A stretch of 64,000 bases of DNA from Pseudomonadota bacterium (GTDB taxonomy: Bacteria > Pseudomonadota > Gammaproteobacteria > UBA9214): assembly GCA_041395565.1 (NCBI GenBank), contig JAWLAI010000005.1, positions 248,001-312,000 of the forward strand, read 5' to 3'. The notes under the pieces were generated by a model. It was not told where the DNA came from. It worked only from the letters and a program-made list of their open reading frames with translations, and did not search any database. Position 1 is the stretch's first letter. Each line of letters begins with the position of its first letter. The translations under genes and the position numbers were made by a program. This document shows positions 8,680 to 17,199 of this stretch, in pieces.

Positions 8680-9069
8680 TTCCGTAACATCTCCACACAA
8701 AGGTAGCATTTAAACATTGTTTCGATTAGCAGTTGTTTATATCGAAAACACCGCAATGACCGGAGTGTTTCGCTCATACCGACTCAGCGGGCGCAAACAT
8801 ATGCGGCGGCTGAAGGATTGGCTTGGGGCAAAATCCCGGCTTTCAGCATGACGCTGTCACGCCCGATCAAATCGGATCATGTGATAAAGCACGGCGGAAC
8901 CGCTGCGTATTCTGCCCTACGTTCTCTATGCGTGTTGAGAAACAGGGAACCGGCATACGATTGCGGTAAGAAGTTCATGGAATCGTTACCGTGGTCACTC
9001 ACCCCAAGACATCGCGTCCTCTGCGTATCTCTGCGAACTCGGCGTCTCTGCCCGAGCTGAGTCTTCACC
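8680..9069. other. Intergenic region between MalM-like gene and sdaA
   Basis: No convincing gene is present in about 390 bases. The segment near 9012-9050 has a repeated ctctgcg pattern (cctctgcg/tctctgcg/gtctctgc) like low-complexity dispersed repeats seen in many bacterial genomes. Short frames on both strands here look spurious. Confidence 0.5.
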
Positions 9070-10446
9070 TCAGCACTCGATCACGTTCACCGCGAGTCCG
9101 CCGCGGGCGGTTTCCTTGTACTTGGTCTTCATGTCGGCGCCGGTCTCGCGCATGGTCTTGATGACCTTGTCGAGCGAGACGAAGTGCGTGCCGTCGCCGC
9201 GCAGGGCCATACGCGAGGCGTTGATCGCCTTTACCGCGCCCATGGCGTTGCGCTCGATGCAGGGCACCTGCACCAGGCCGCCGACAGGGTCGCAGGTCAG
9301 GCCGAGGTTGTGTTCCATGGCGATCTCGGCGGCGTTCTCCACCTGCTGCGGCGTGCCGCCGGTGACCTCGGTCAGTGCCGCGGCGGCCATCGAGCAGGCC
9401 GAGCCGACCTCGCCCTGGCAGCCGACCTCGGCGCCGGAGATGGAGGCGTTCTCCTTGTACAGGATGCCGATGGCACCGGCCGTGAGCAGGAAGCGCACGA
9501 CGGCGTCCTCGCTGTAACCGGAACAGAACTTCCAGAAATAATGCAGCACCGCCGGCACGATGCCGGCCGCGCCGTTGGTCGGCGCGGTGACCACGCGGCC
9601 GCCGGCGGCGTTTTCCTCGTTCACCGCCAGCGCGAACAGGTTGACCCAGTCCATGGTGCCGAGCGGCACCTGGTGCAGCTGTTCCCGCTCGCCCAGCAGC
9701 TGCCGGTGCAGGCGCGCGGCGCGGCGCTTGACCTTGAGCCCGCCGGGCAGCACGCCCTCGGTGCGGCAGCCGCGTTCGACGCAGTTCTGCATCACCGACC
9801 AGATATGCAGCAGCCCGGCGCGGATGTCGGCATCGCTGCGCCAGGCGCGTTCGTTGCGGAGCATGATCTCGCTGATGGACACGCCCTGCTCGTCGCAGTG
9901 CGCGAGCAGCTCCGCGCCGGTGGTGAACGGAAACGGCAGTACCGTGGCGTCCGCCACGATGCGGTCCTCGCCGGCAGCGGTCTCGTTGACCACGAAACCG
10001 CCGCCGACCGAGTAGTAGGTGCGCGCGTACAGGCTGTTGCCTGCCGCGTCATAGGCATGAAACTTCATGCCGTTGGGGTGGAACGGCAGCACCTTCTGCC
10101 GGTAGAACTGGAGGTCCTGCTGCACGTCGAATTCCAGCTCCCGCTCACCCGCCAGCCGGAGCCGGCCGGAGGACGCCACCTGCGCCAGGCGCGGGGATGC
10201 TGTCGGTGTCGACACGCTCGGGCTCGTCCCCTCCAGCCCGAGGATGACCGCCTTGTCGGTGCCGTGTCCCTTGCCGGTCGCGCCCAGTGAACCGTACAGT
10301 TCCACCCTGACCCGCGCCAGATCGGTGCCCGGTTTGCGCTCCAGCAGGCCACGTGCAAACATGCCGGCGGCACGCATGGGGCCGACGGTGTGCGAACTCG
10401 AGGGGCCGATACCGACCTTGAACAGGTCAAAGACACTGATTGCCAT
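9070..10446 (-). CDS. sdaA: L-serine ammonia-lyase, single-chain iron-sulfur type
   Basis: The enzyme deaminates L-serine to pyruvate and ammonia with a 4Fe-4S cluster. The 458-residue chain has the N-terminal beta domain (GPSSSHTVGPMRAA near residue 14) and a C-terminal catalytic alpha domain. Candidate cluster ligands are C343, C385 and C396. The chain also ends in Cys458, the residue that occupies the cluster as a tail-in-mouth ligand in the Legionella enzyme (known from the family). The Asn-rich APTNGAAGIVP segment is intact. It is a lone gene, divergent from mtgA by about 63 bases. Confidence 0.95.
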   Translation of the reverse strand: MAISVFDLFKVGIGPSSSHTVGPMRAAGMFARGLLERKPGTDLARVRVELYGSLGATGKGHGTDKAVILGLEGTSPSVSTPTASPRLAQVASSGRLRLAGERELEFDVQQDLQFYRQKVLPFHPNGMKFHAYDAAGNSLYARTYYSVGGGFVVNETAAGEDRIVADATVLPFPFTTGAELLAHCDEQGVSISEIMLRNERAWRSDADIRAGLLHIWSVMQNCVERGCRTEGVLPGGLKVKRRAARLHRQLLGEREQLHQVPLGTMDWVNLFALAVNEENAAGGRVVTAPTNGAAGIVPAVLHYFWKFCSGYSEDAVVRFLLTAGAIGILYKENASISGAEVGCQGEVGSACSMAAAALTEVTGGTPQQVENAAEIAMEHNLGLTCDPVGGLVQVPCIERNAMGAVKAINASRMALRGDGTHFVSLDKVIKTMRETGADMKTKYKETARGGLAVNVIEC

Positions 10447-10509
10447 GAAATTACCCTGGATGCCGGCCGGTCATGCGCAGACGCGCGGCCAGCAGCCGGC
10501 CTGACCTGC

Positions 10510-11289
10510 ATGACACAATACCGCAAAACCCGTGGCGCACATAGCGCGCGTGCAGGCAGGCGCGGGCAGCACGGCAAGTCCCGCCGCCGGCAGCCGCGTC
10601 AGCGCGGGCGCGGCGAACACCTGCGGCGGATACTGCTGTGGAGCGCGGCCGCGTTCCTGTTGCTCAGCCTCGTACCGGTGCTCGCGCTGCGCTGGCTGCC
10701 CCCGCCCACCTCGGCGGTCATGCTGGCCCGCACCCTGAGCGGGGAACGGCAACAGGACTACCGCTGGGTCGACCTCGAGCAAATCTCCGCGGACGCGGCG
10801 CTCGCAGTGGTCGCCGCCGAGGACCAGAAGTTTCCCGCGCACTTCGGCTTCGACCTGGACGCCATCCGCACGGCCGTCAACGACCGCGCCCGCGGCGCGC
10901 GCCTGCGCGGGGCCAGCACGCTGACCCAGCAGGTGGCGCGCAACCTGTTCCTGTGGCAGGGCCGCAGTTTCGTGCGCAAGGGGCTGGAGGCCTGGCTGAC
11001 ACTGCTGCTGGAGGCGCTCTGGCCCAAGCACCGCATCCTGGAGGTCTATCTCAACATCGCGGAAACCGGCACCGGCCTGTTCGGCATCGAGGCGGCGGCG
11101 CAACGCTACTTCGGGATACCCGCATACGCGCTCGGCCCTGCGCAGGCCGCCCTGATCGCGGCCGTGCTGCCGAACCCGCACCGCTTCCACGTCGACCGCC
11201 CCTCGGCGTATGTCCTGGAGCGGCGCGATCACATCCTCGGGCAGATGGAACTGCTCGGCGGGACCGGGTATCTGCGCGGCATACTGTGA
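10510..11289 (+). CDS. mtgA: Monofunctional peptidoglycan glycosyltransferase
   Basis: This is a GT51 enzyme that polymerises lipid II into glycan strands at the periplasmic face of the inner membrane. The start at 10510 gives 259 residues with an Arg/Lys-rich cytoplasmic tail (1-38), one transmembrane helix (about 40-60) and the catalytic domain. GT51 motifs are present: AAEDQKFPAHFGFD with the catalytic Glu, RGASTLTQQVARNLFL, and RKGLEAWLTLLLE followed by KHRILEVYLN. There is no penicillin-binding domain. The cytoplasmic tail is longer and more basic than in E. coli MtgA. Confidence 0.93.
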   Translation: MTQYRKTRGAHSARAGRRGQHGKSRRRQPRQRGRGEHLRRILLWSAAAFLLLSLVPVLALRWLPPPTSAVMLARTLSGERQQDYRWVDLEQISADAALAVVAAEDQKFPAHFGFDLDAIRTAVNDRARGARLRGASTLTQQVARNLFLWQGRSFVRKGLEAWLTLLLEALWPKHRILEVYLNIAETGTGLFGIEAAAQRYFGIPAYALGPAQAALIAAVLPNPHRFHVDRPSAYVLERRDHILGQMELLGGTGYLRGIL

Positions 11290-11409
11290 CGGCCGCGGCG
11301 CCGGGGTTGTCGGGACGCGGCTCGCTGCGGGGCGCGAAAAATGTATCCGGCCCGGTTTTCCCTTACAATCGCCGCACGCTCTCACTTCGACATTGCCAGG
11401 GGACGGGAT

Positions 11410-12336
11410 ATGGACGGTTTTTCCAGCTTTACACTAATCATACTGGCCCTGGCCGTGGTCACGGTCATGATGGGGATCAAGACCGTGCCGCAGGGCTATG
11501 AGTGGACGGTCGAGCGCTTCGGCCGCTACCGCAAGACGCTGCGCCCGGGACTGAACCTGATCGTCCCCTACATCGACCGCGTCGGACACAAGCTCAACAT
11601 GATGGAGAGCGTATTCGACATCAACAGCCAGGAGGTGATCACCAAGGACAACGCCATGGTGAAGGCCGATGGCGTGGTGTTCTTCCAGATCCTGGACGCC
11701 GCCAAGGCGGCCTACGAAGTGAACGGGCTGGAGCGCGCGATCATGAACCTCACCATGACCAACATCCGTACCGTGATGGGCGGCATGGACCTCGACGAAC
11801 TGCTCTCGCAGCGCGACAACATCAACGCCAAGCTGCTGCACGTGGTGGATGCCGCCACCACGCCCTGGGGCATCAAGGTCACCCGCATCGAGATCAAGGA
11901 CATCCAGCCGCCCAAGGACCTGATCGAAGCCATGGCACGCCAGATGAAGGCCGAGCGCGAGAAGCGCGCCGTGATCCTCGAGGCCGAGGGCGAACGGCAA
12001 TCCGAGATCCTGCGCGCTGAGGGTGAGAAACGCTCCGCGATTCTGGAGGCCGAGGGCCGCCGCGAAGCCGCGTTCCGCGACGCCGAGGCACGCGAGCGCG
12101 CGGCCGAAGCGGAAGCCAAGGCCACGGCCATGGTGTCCGAGGCCATCGCCAAGGGCGACATCAACGCCATCAACTACTTCATCGCCCAGAACTACGTCAG
12201 CGCACTGAAGGACATCGGCGCGGCACCCAACCAGAAACTGGTGCTGCTGCCGCTGGAGGCCGCCAGCGTCATCGGTTCGCTGGCCGGCATCGCCGAGGTG
12301 GCGAAGTCCGCCTTCGCCCGGGAGGGCACGGCGTGA
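11410..12336 (+). CDS. qmcA: SPFH/band-7 membrane protein QmcA
   Basis: The 308-residue protein has an N-terminal transmembrane helix (about 5-24), an SPFH domain with VPQGYEWTVERFGRYRKTLRPGL near the start, and a long charged coiled coil made of EAEGERQSEILRAEGEKR-type heptads (about 190-265). Such stomatin/prohibitin-like proteins form large oligomeric rings in the inner membrane and act with NfeD partners or proteases in membrane quality control. The gene overlaps nfeD by one base (TGATG), so the pair is translationally coupled. The ATG at 11410 is chosen because the upstream extension is not SPFH-like. Confidence 0.93.
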   Translation: MDGFSSFTLIILALAVVTVMMGIKTVPQGYEWTVERFGRYRKTLRPGLNLIVPYIDRVGHKLNMMESVFDINSQEVITKDNAMVKADGVVFFQILDAAKAAYEVNGLERAIMNLTMTNIRTVMGGMDLDELLSQRDNINAKLLHVVDAATTPWGIKVTRIEIKDIQPPKDLIEAMARQMKAEREKRAVILEAEGERQSEILRAEGEKRSAILEAEGRREAAFRDAEARERAAEAEAKATAMVSEAIAKGDINAINYFIAQNYVSALKDIGAAPNQKLVLLPLEAASVIGSLAGIAEVAKSAFAREGTA

Positions 12337-12788
12337 TGGAGGACTGGCTGGCGCGGGTGGATTACTGGCACTGGTGGATCCTGGCCGGCATCATGCTGCT
12401 GATCGAGGTCCTGGCGCCGAGCTTCTACTTCCTCTGGCTGGCGGTGGCCGCGGCCGTGGTCGGATTCGTCATGCTGCTGGTACCCGATCTGGGCTGGCAA
12501 TACCAGGTCATCATCTTCTCCAGCCTGTCGGTCGTCAGCATCGCCCTGTTCCGGCGCTATCAGCGCGACAACCCGGCGTACACCGACCAGCCCACGCTGA
12601 ACCGGCGCGGGGAGCAGTACATCGGCCGCACCTTCACCCTGCAGGAACCGATCAGCAACCGCGTGGGCGTGCTGCGCGTCGACGACACCACCTGGCGCAT
12701 CAGCGGCGACGACCTGCCGGCCGGCACCCGCGTCGTCGTCACCGGCGTCGACGGGGTGATCCTGAAGGTCGAGCGGCTGGCCGACTGA
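12336..12788 (+). CDS. NfeD-like membrane protein, partner of QmcA
   Basis: The protein of about 150 residues has two to three N-terminal hydrophobic segments (WHWWILAGIMLLIEVL, FLWLAVAAAVVGFVMLL, IIFSSLSVVSIALF) and a C-terminal OB-fold domain containing GEQYIGRTFTL and a GTRVVVTGVDGVIL strand. This is the short NfeD (YbbK partner) architecture without the ClpP-like protease part. It overlaps the qmcA stop by one base; a GTG at 12333 is an alternative start. The partnership with the SPFH protein is well known for the family. Confidence 0.9.
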   Translation: MEDWLARVDYWHWWILAGIMLLIEVLAPSFYFLWLAVAAAVVGFVMLLVPDLGWQYQVIIFSSLSVVSIALFRRYQRDNPAYTDQPTLNRRGEQYIGRTFTLQEPISNRVGVLRVDDTTWRISGDDLPAGTRVVVTGVDGVILKVERLAD

Positions 12789-12921
12789 AACCAGAATAAT
12801 TTGAACCAGTTCATATAGTTGGGAAATTCCGTCCGCGGTGCAGGGCCGCTGCTCCATATATCAGTGGTCGTGCCGATAAGATCGGTGCAGTCATCCATTC
12901 GATCAAACTGGCGGACACCAC

Positions 12922-14352
12922 ATGGCATCACCGGACCGGAACAAGAAAAACGTCGGCGGCAAGGAAATCCTGCGCGATCTGATCCCGCTCAACGCACTGA
13001 CCGAGGAGCGCTTCCGCGAACTCGCCACCAGCCTGACCATCACGGACGTGAATGCCGGCAGCTACCTGTTCGGTGAGGGCGACACCGACAACCGCTCGAT
13101 CTACCTGCTCGACGGCGTCGTCAACTTCATCGACCGCAGCGGCAAGGTCACCGGCGTGGTCAGCGCCGGCACCGATCCGGCCCGCTACCCGCTGGCCAAC
13201 CGCCAGCCACGCATCATCACCGCGCGCGCCGCGACCAAATCGGTCATCGCCTCGATCGATTCCACCCTGCTCGACGTCATGCTGACCATCGACCAGTCCA
13301 CCGAGACCGGCGCGGTCAAGATCAGCGAGCGCAACGAGCAGGACTGGATGTCGCGCATGCTGCAGTCGGAAGCGTTCTCGCGCCTGCCGCCGGCGGAAAT
13401 CCAGCGCCTCATCCGGGCACTGGAACCGGTCACCTACAATGCCGGCGACAAGGTGATCCGCCAGGGCGACGACGGCGACTATTTCTACATCATCCGCGAG
13501 GGCAGCTGCTCGGTGACGCGCCTGGCTTCGGGCAAGGGCTGGGACGTGCCGCTGGCCGAACTCAAGGCCGGCGACAGTTTCGGCGAGGACGCGCTGGTCT
13601 CCGATGCCAAGCGCAATGCCACGGTCACCATGCTCTCCGACGGCTGGCTGATGCGGCTGTCGAAGCATTATTTCCTCGACATACTCAAGAAGCAGCTGGT
13701 GCATTACGTCAGCTACGACATGGCGCAGGCGGCGATCCAGAGCGGTGATCGCTGGCTGGACGTGCGCCTGCCCGAGGAACACCAGAACAACGCGCTCGCC
13801 AACAGCCTGAACATCCCGCTGGCCGCGATCCGCAACAACTATTCCAAGCTGGACAAGGGCAGGAAATACATCGTCTACTGCGATACCGGGCGCCGCAGCG
13901 CGGCCGCCGCCTTCCTGCTGAGCCAGCGCGGTTTCGAAGTCTCGGTCCTGGAAGGCGGTCTGAACCAGGGCGTACCCGACCCGGTTCAGGCGGCAGCACC
14001 CGCTCCGGCAGCGGCACCCAAACCCGCCGCGACCCAGCGTGCCCCGGCAGCACCGGTTGCGGCAAAACCCGCCGCGTCCGCCCCGCCGGCGCCCGCGAAG
14101 AAGGCTGCGGCGACCGCCACCAAGACGGCGGCCGGCCAGTCCGCGCCGGCAGCGTCCGGTGCCGGCACACAGCTGGTCGAAAAGGTGCAGCGGGAACTCG
14201 GCATCCTGCGCGGCGAACTCGAGCACTACGCGGCCAGGGCGCGCCAGATGGAACAGGCCTATCTGGAGGAACGCAAGGCCCGCGAGCAGCTCATGAGCCA
14301 CGTCGATAATCTGCTGGCACGCCTGAAACCGGCGCCCGCCGCCAAGAAGTAA
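12922..14352 (+). CDS. Double cNMP-binding/rhodanese/coiled-coil fusion
   Basis: The 476-residue cytoplasmic protein has four parts. An N-terminal cyclic-nucleotide-binding-like fold (about 20-130) has a degenerate phosphate cassette. A second cNMP-binding domain (about 145-265) has a good cassette, GDSFGEDALVSDAKRNATV. A rhodanese domain (about 270-355) has its catalytic Cys320 in YCDTGRRS. A Pro/Ala-rich linker (about 355-415) leads to a coiled-coil tail. No DNA-binding helix-turn-helix is present, so it is not a CRP-type regulator. A cNMP-gated sulfur or persulfide transfer or sensing role is possible but inferred. It appears to be monocistronic. Confidence 0.88.
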   Translation: MASPDRNKKNVGGKEILRDLIPLNALTEERFRELATSLTITDVNAGSYLFGEGDTDNRSIYLLDGVVNFIDRSGKVTGVVSAGTDPARYPLANRQPRIITARAATKSVIASIDSTLLDVMLTIDQSTETGAVKISERNEQDWMSRMLQSEAFSRLPPAEIQRLIRALEPVTYNAGDKVIRQGDDGDYFYIIREGSCSVTRLASGKGWDVPLAELKAGDSFGEDALVSDAKRNATVTMLSDGWLMRLSKHYFLDILKKQLVHYVSYDMAQAAIQSGDRWLDVRLPEEHQNNALANSLNIPLAAIRNNYSKLDKGRKYIVYCDTGRRSAAAAFLLSQRGFEVSVLEGGLNQGVPDPVQAAAPAPAAAPKPAATQRAPAAPVAAKPAASAPPAPAKKAAATATKTAAGQSAPAASGAGTQLVEKVQRELGILRGELEHYAARARQMEQAYLEERKAREQLMSHVDNLLARLKPAPAAKK

Positions 14353-14475
14353 CCCGCGGCGCGGCACCACCCGCGCCCCGACACCCGCGGCAGTGACTTG
14401 CGCCGCGGGGCACACCGCCCCGGGCAGTCGGCTATAATGCCCCGGTTCGCGGTAACACAGCCGGCGGGTAACCCC

Positions 14476-14874
14476 ATGCGCATACTACTCCTGGTAATCA
14501 TCGCCGCCCTCGCAGTGGGCGGGTGCTCCAGCATCGACAGCCGGAAGAAATCCTCGACGTTCGAAACCGCCGTGTTCCATTACAGCAAGGCGATTCGCTG
14601 GAGCGAATTCGGACTCGCCGACGGCATGCGCCGGCTCGAACCGGGGGCACACGCCGCGCAGTCGCCGGAGCAGCTCGAGCACATCAAGGTCACGTCCTAC
14701 GAAACGATCAGCACGAACAACGTCAGCGACAACGAGGTCCGGGTGACGGTCAGGATCGTCTACTATCACGATGACGGCATGAAACTGAACACGCTGCTCG
14801 ACAACCAGATCTGGATATATGACACCGACCGCAGCACGTGGCATATCACGACGCCACTCCCGCTGTTCCGGTAG
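14476..14874 (+). CDS. Small lipoprotein, hypothetical
   Basis: The start at 14476 gives 132 residues with a lipobox AVGGC at about 14-18, so the mature N terminus should be lipidated. The mature domain has mixed alpha/beta character: FHYSKAIRWSEFGLADGMRRLE, then VRVTVRIVYYHDD and IWIYDTDRSTWHI. It resembles an uncharacterised family of proteobacterial lipoproteins with a cystatin-like fold, but I cannot name it. It lies directly upstream of djlA with a 54-base gap. Confidence 0.75.
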   Translation: MRILLLVIIAALAVGGCSSIDSRKKSSTFETAVFHYSKAIRWSEFGLADGMRRLEPGAHAAQSPEQLEHIKVTSYETISTNNVSDNEVRVTVRIVYYHDDGMKLNTLLDNQIWIYDTDRSTWHITTPLPLFR

Positions 14875-14928
14875 TCGCAACGCTGCCCGCATGACCGCTG
14901 TCACGCCTTCCGCCCGGACGCCGGCCTG

Positions 14929-15708
14929 ATGGCCTGGTGGGGCACACTGCTGGGCGGCACCCTGGGCTTCATGTTCGGCGGCCCGCTGGGTGCGCTGCTG
15001 GGTGCGGCACTGGGCCGGAACTTCGACCGGGGGATCATCCATACCGACCGGCATGCCGGACCCGCACCGGGCCAGCAGGAACGCGTGCAGGCAGCCTTCT
15101 TCACCGCCACCTTCTCCGTCATGGGGCATATCGCCAAGGCGGACGGCAGGGTGACGCCAGATGAAATCAGCGCGACGGAGTCGATCATGGCCCGGATGCA
15201 GCTGAACCCGGCGCAGCGCAAGGCCGCTATCGAGCTGTTCCAGGCCGGCAAGCGCCCCGGCTTCGAGCTGCATGGAATACTGGCCCAGTTCCGCGAGGAG
15301 TGCCAGCGCCGCCATAACCTGCTGCAGGTGTTCATGGAGATACAGATCGCGACGGCCATGGCGGACGGCACGATCCATCCGGCCGAACGGCGGATCATCC
15401 TGGACATCGGCGCGGCGCTGGGCTTCAGCCGGGCGGAGCTCGAGCACCTGTTCGGCATGGAGCACGGCGCCCGGCCCGGTGCGCCCCGCATCCAGCCTGT
15501 CGCCCAGGCCTACGAGGTGCTCGGTATCGGCCAGTCGGCTACGGACGCCGAGGTCAAGCGCGCCTACCGCAGGCTCATGAACCAGCACCATCCCGACAAA
15601 CTGATCGCCAAGGGGCTGCCCGAGGAAATGATCCGCATCGCGACGGAAAAGACCCAGCAGATCAAGCAGGCCTACGAACGGATCAAGTCCGACCGGGGCA
15701 TGAGATAG
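14929..15708 (+). CDS. djlA: Co-chaperone DjlA (TerB and J domains)
   Basis: The 259-residue protein has the DjlA layout: a Gly-rich N-terminal transmembrane segment (about 5-30), a TerB-like alpha-helical middle domain (about 55-180, with MGHIAKADGRVTPDE and ATAMADGTIHPAERR) and a C-terminal J domain with the HPD motif at 221-223. DjlA is an inner-membrane DnaK co-chaperone whose J domain faces the cytoplasm. The C-terminal KQAYERIK helix completes the J domain. No other chaperone gene is adjacent. Confidence 0.93.
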   Translation: MAWWGTLLGGTLGFMFGGPLGALLGAALGRNFDRGIIHTDRHAGPAPGQQERVQAAFFTATFSVMGHIAKADGRVTPDEISATESIMARMQLNPAQRKAAIELFQAGKRPGFELHGILAQFREECQRRHNLLQVFMEIQIATAMADGTIHPAERRIILDIGAALGFSRAELEHLFGMEHGARPGAPRIQPVAQAYEVLGIGQSATDAEVKRAYRRLMNQHHPDKLIAKGLPEEMIRIATEKTQQIKQAYERIKSDRGMR

Positions 15709-15779
15709 CCCCTCGTCTCCCGCTTCCCCGCGGCGTCTGTCATTGACCGCGGGTTTGCCTGTGCTAGCCTAGCGGCACC

Positions 15780-16799
15780 ATGTCGCATCGTAATCCAGAC
15801 GGCGCAGCAGCCGACGCCCCGCCCGAGCGCACGGACTACTCCGGCCTTACCCCGGATATCATCCTCAATGCGGTCGACGGTTGCGGTTTTCGCACCGACG
15901 GCCGGCTGCTCGCCCTGAACAGCTACGAAAACCGCGTCTACCAGGTAGGCATCGAGGACAGCACGCCGCTGATCGCCAAGTTCTACCGGCCCTGCCGCTG
16001 GAGCGACGCGGCCATCCTGGAGGAACACGGCTTCGCCCGCGAGCTGGCCGACGCGGAAATCCCGGCCATCGCCCCGCTGCAGGTTGCCGGCGCGACGCTG
16101 CTCGAATACGCCGGCTTCCGGTTCGCGCTCTACCCGCGCCAGGGCGGACACTGGCCGGAGCTCAACAGCAGCGGCGAACGTGCGTGGGTCGGCCGCCTCA
16201 TCGCCCGCCTGCACGCCGTCGGCGCCACCCGACCCTTCAGGCACCGGCCACGCCTGGATGCCGAGCACTTCGGCCACGCGTCCTGCCGCTTCCTGCTCGA
16301 ACACGGATTCCTGCCGGCACATGTCGAGACCGCCTACCGCACGCTCACCGAGGACCTGTTGCGGCAGGTCGACCTGATCGAGCGCAACGCCGGCGCGGTC
16401 GCCGCGATTCGCCTGCATGGCGACTGCCATCCCGGCAACATCCTCTGGTCGCACCAGGGTCCGCACTTCGTGGATCTCGACGATTGTCGGACCGGGCCGG
16501 CCATTCAGGACCTGTGGATGCTGCTGTCCGGCGAGCGGCACGAGATGCAGGGACAGCTGCTCGACATCCTGGAGGGGTATGAACAGTTTCGCGAATTCGA
16601 TACGCGCGAGCTGTCGCTGATCGAACCGCTGCGCACCCTGCGCATCATCCATTACGCCGCCTGGCTGGCGCAACGCTGGGATGATCCGGCCTTCCCCCGC
16701 GCGTTCCCCTGGTTCAACACGCAGCGCTACTGGGAGGAACATGTGCTGGCGCTGCGTGAGCAGGCCGCGGCCATGTCCGAGCCGCCGCTGGTGATTTGA
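15780..16799 (+). CDS. srkA: Stress response Ser/Thr protein kinase SrkA-like
   Basis: The 339-residue protein belongs to the YihE/RdoA (SrkA) family of aminoglycoside-phosphotransferase-fold kinases. The glycine-rich/nucleotide segment SYENRVYQVG, the lysine strand IAKFYRP, the catalytic loop HGDCHPGN (starting H213) and the metal-binding FVDLDDC are all present. In E. coli SrkA phosphorylates proteins and counters stress-induced death. In E. coli the gene precedes dsbA; here it is followed 19 bases later by a DUF1304 gene, possibly co-transcribed. Confidence 0.92.
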   Translation: MSHRNPDGAAADAPPERTDYSGLTPDIILNAVDGCGFRTDGRLLALNSYENRVYQVGIEDSTPLIAKFYRPCRWSDAAILEEHGFARELADAEIPAIAPLQVAGATLLEYAGFRFALYPRQGGHWPELNSSGERAWVGRLIARLHAVGATRPFRHRPRLDAEHFGHASCRFLLEHGFLPAHVETAYRTLTEDLLRQVDLIERNAGAVAAIRLHGDCHPGNILWSHQGPHFVDLDDCRTGPAIQDLWMLLSGERHEMQGQLLDILEGYEQFREFDTRELSLIEPLRTLRIIHYAAWLAQRWDDPAFPRAFPWFNTQRYWEEHVLALREQAAAMSEPPLVI

Positions 16800-16818
16800 G
16801 GCGCGGGCGAGTCGGCGC

Positions 16819-17181
16819 ATGGACAACATGACACGCCTTGCGATCCTGCTGGTCGCCACGCTGCACCTGCTCTTCCTGGTGCTGGAGATGCTGCTCTGGA
16901 ACACGACGCTGGGCCGCCGCATCTTCCGCATGTCGCGCGCCCGGGCGGAGCAGACGACGGTGCTGGCGGCCAACCAGGGTCTCTACAACGGATTCCTTGC
17001 CGCCGGGTTGCTGTGGGGCCTGTCTGATCCCGCCCCGCACCACGATATGATCGTCTTCCTGCTGTGCTGCGTGATCGCCGCCGGCGTCTTCGGCGCGGTC
17101 ACCGCCAATCGCGCGATACTGTGGATCCAGGCGCTGCCCGGCGTCGTTGCCCTGGGACTGGTGCTGCGCTCCGGCGCCTAG
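16819..17181 (+). CDS. DUF1304 family membrane protein
   Basis: The 120-residue product has four hydrophobic segments and family features such as HLLFLVLEMLLW, ANQGLYNGFLAAGLLWG and a late hydrophobic helix. DUF1304 proteins are small integral inner-membrane proteins of unknown function. The gene starts 19 bases after srkA and is convergent with the EAL gene, leaving only 18 bases between stops and no visible terminator. Confidence 0.82.
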   Translation: MDNMTRLAILLVATLHLLFLVLEMLLWNTTLGRRIFRMSRARAEQTTVLAANQGLYNGFLAAGLLWGLSDPAPHHDMIVFLLCCVIAAGVFGAVTANRAILWIQALPGVVALGLVLRSGA

Positions 17182-17199
17182 GCGGGATGCGGCACCGGG

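Noticed and set aside
8818..9068. Short frames on both strands between the MalM-like gene and sdaA
   Set aside because: They overlap each other, lie in a repeat-like ctctgcg segment and lack ribosome-binding sites.
12928..14415. A 495-residue minus-strand frame
   Set aside because: Mirror of the cNMP-rhodanese gene; composition is not protein-like and no start signal is seen.
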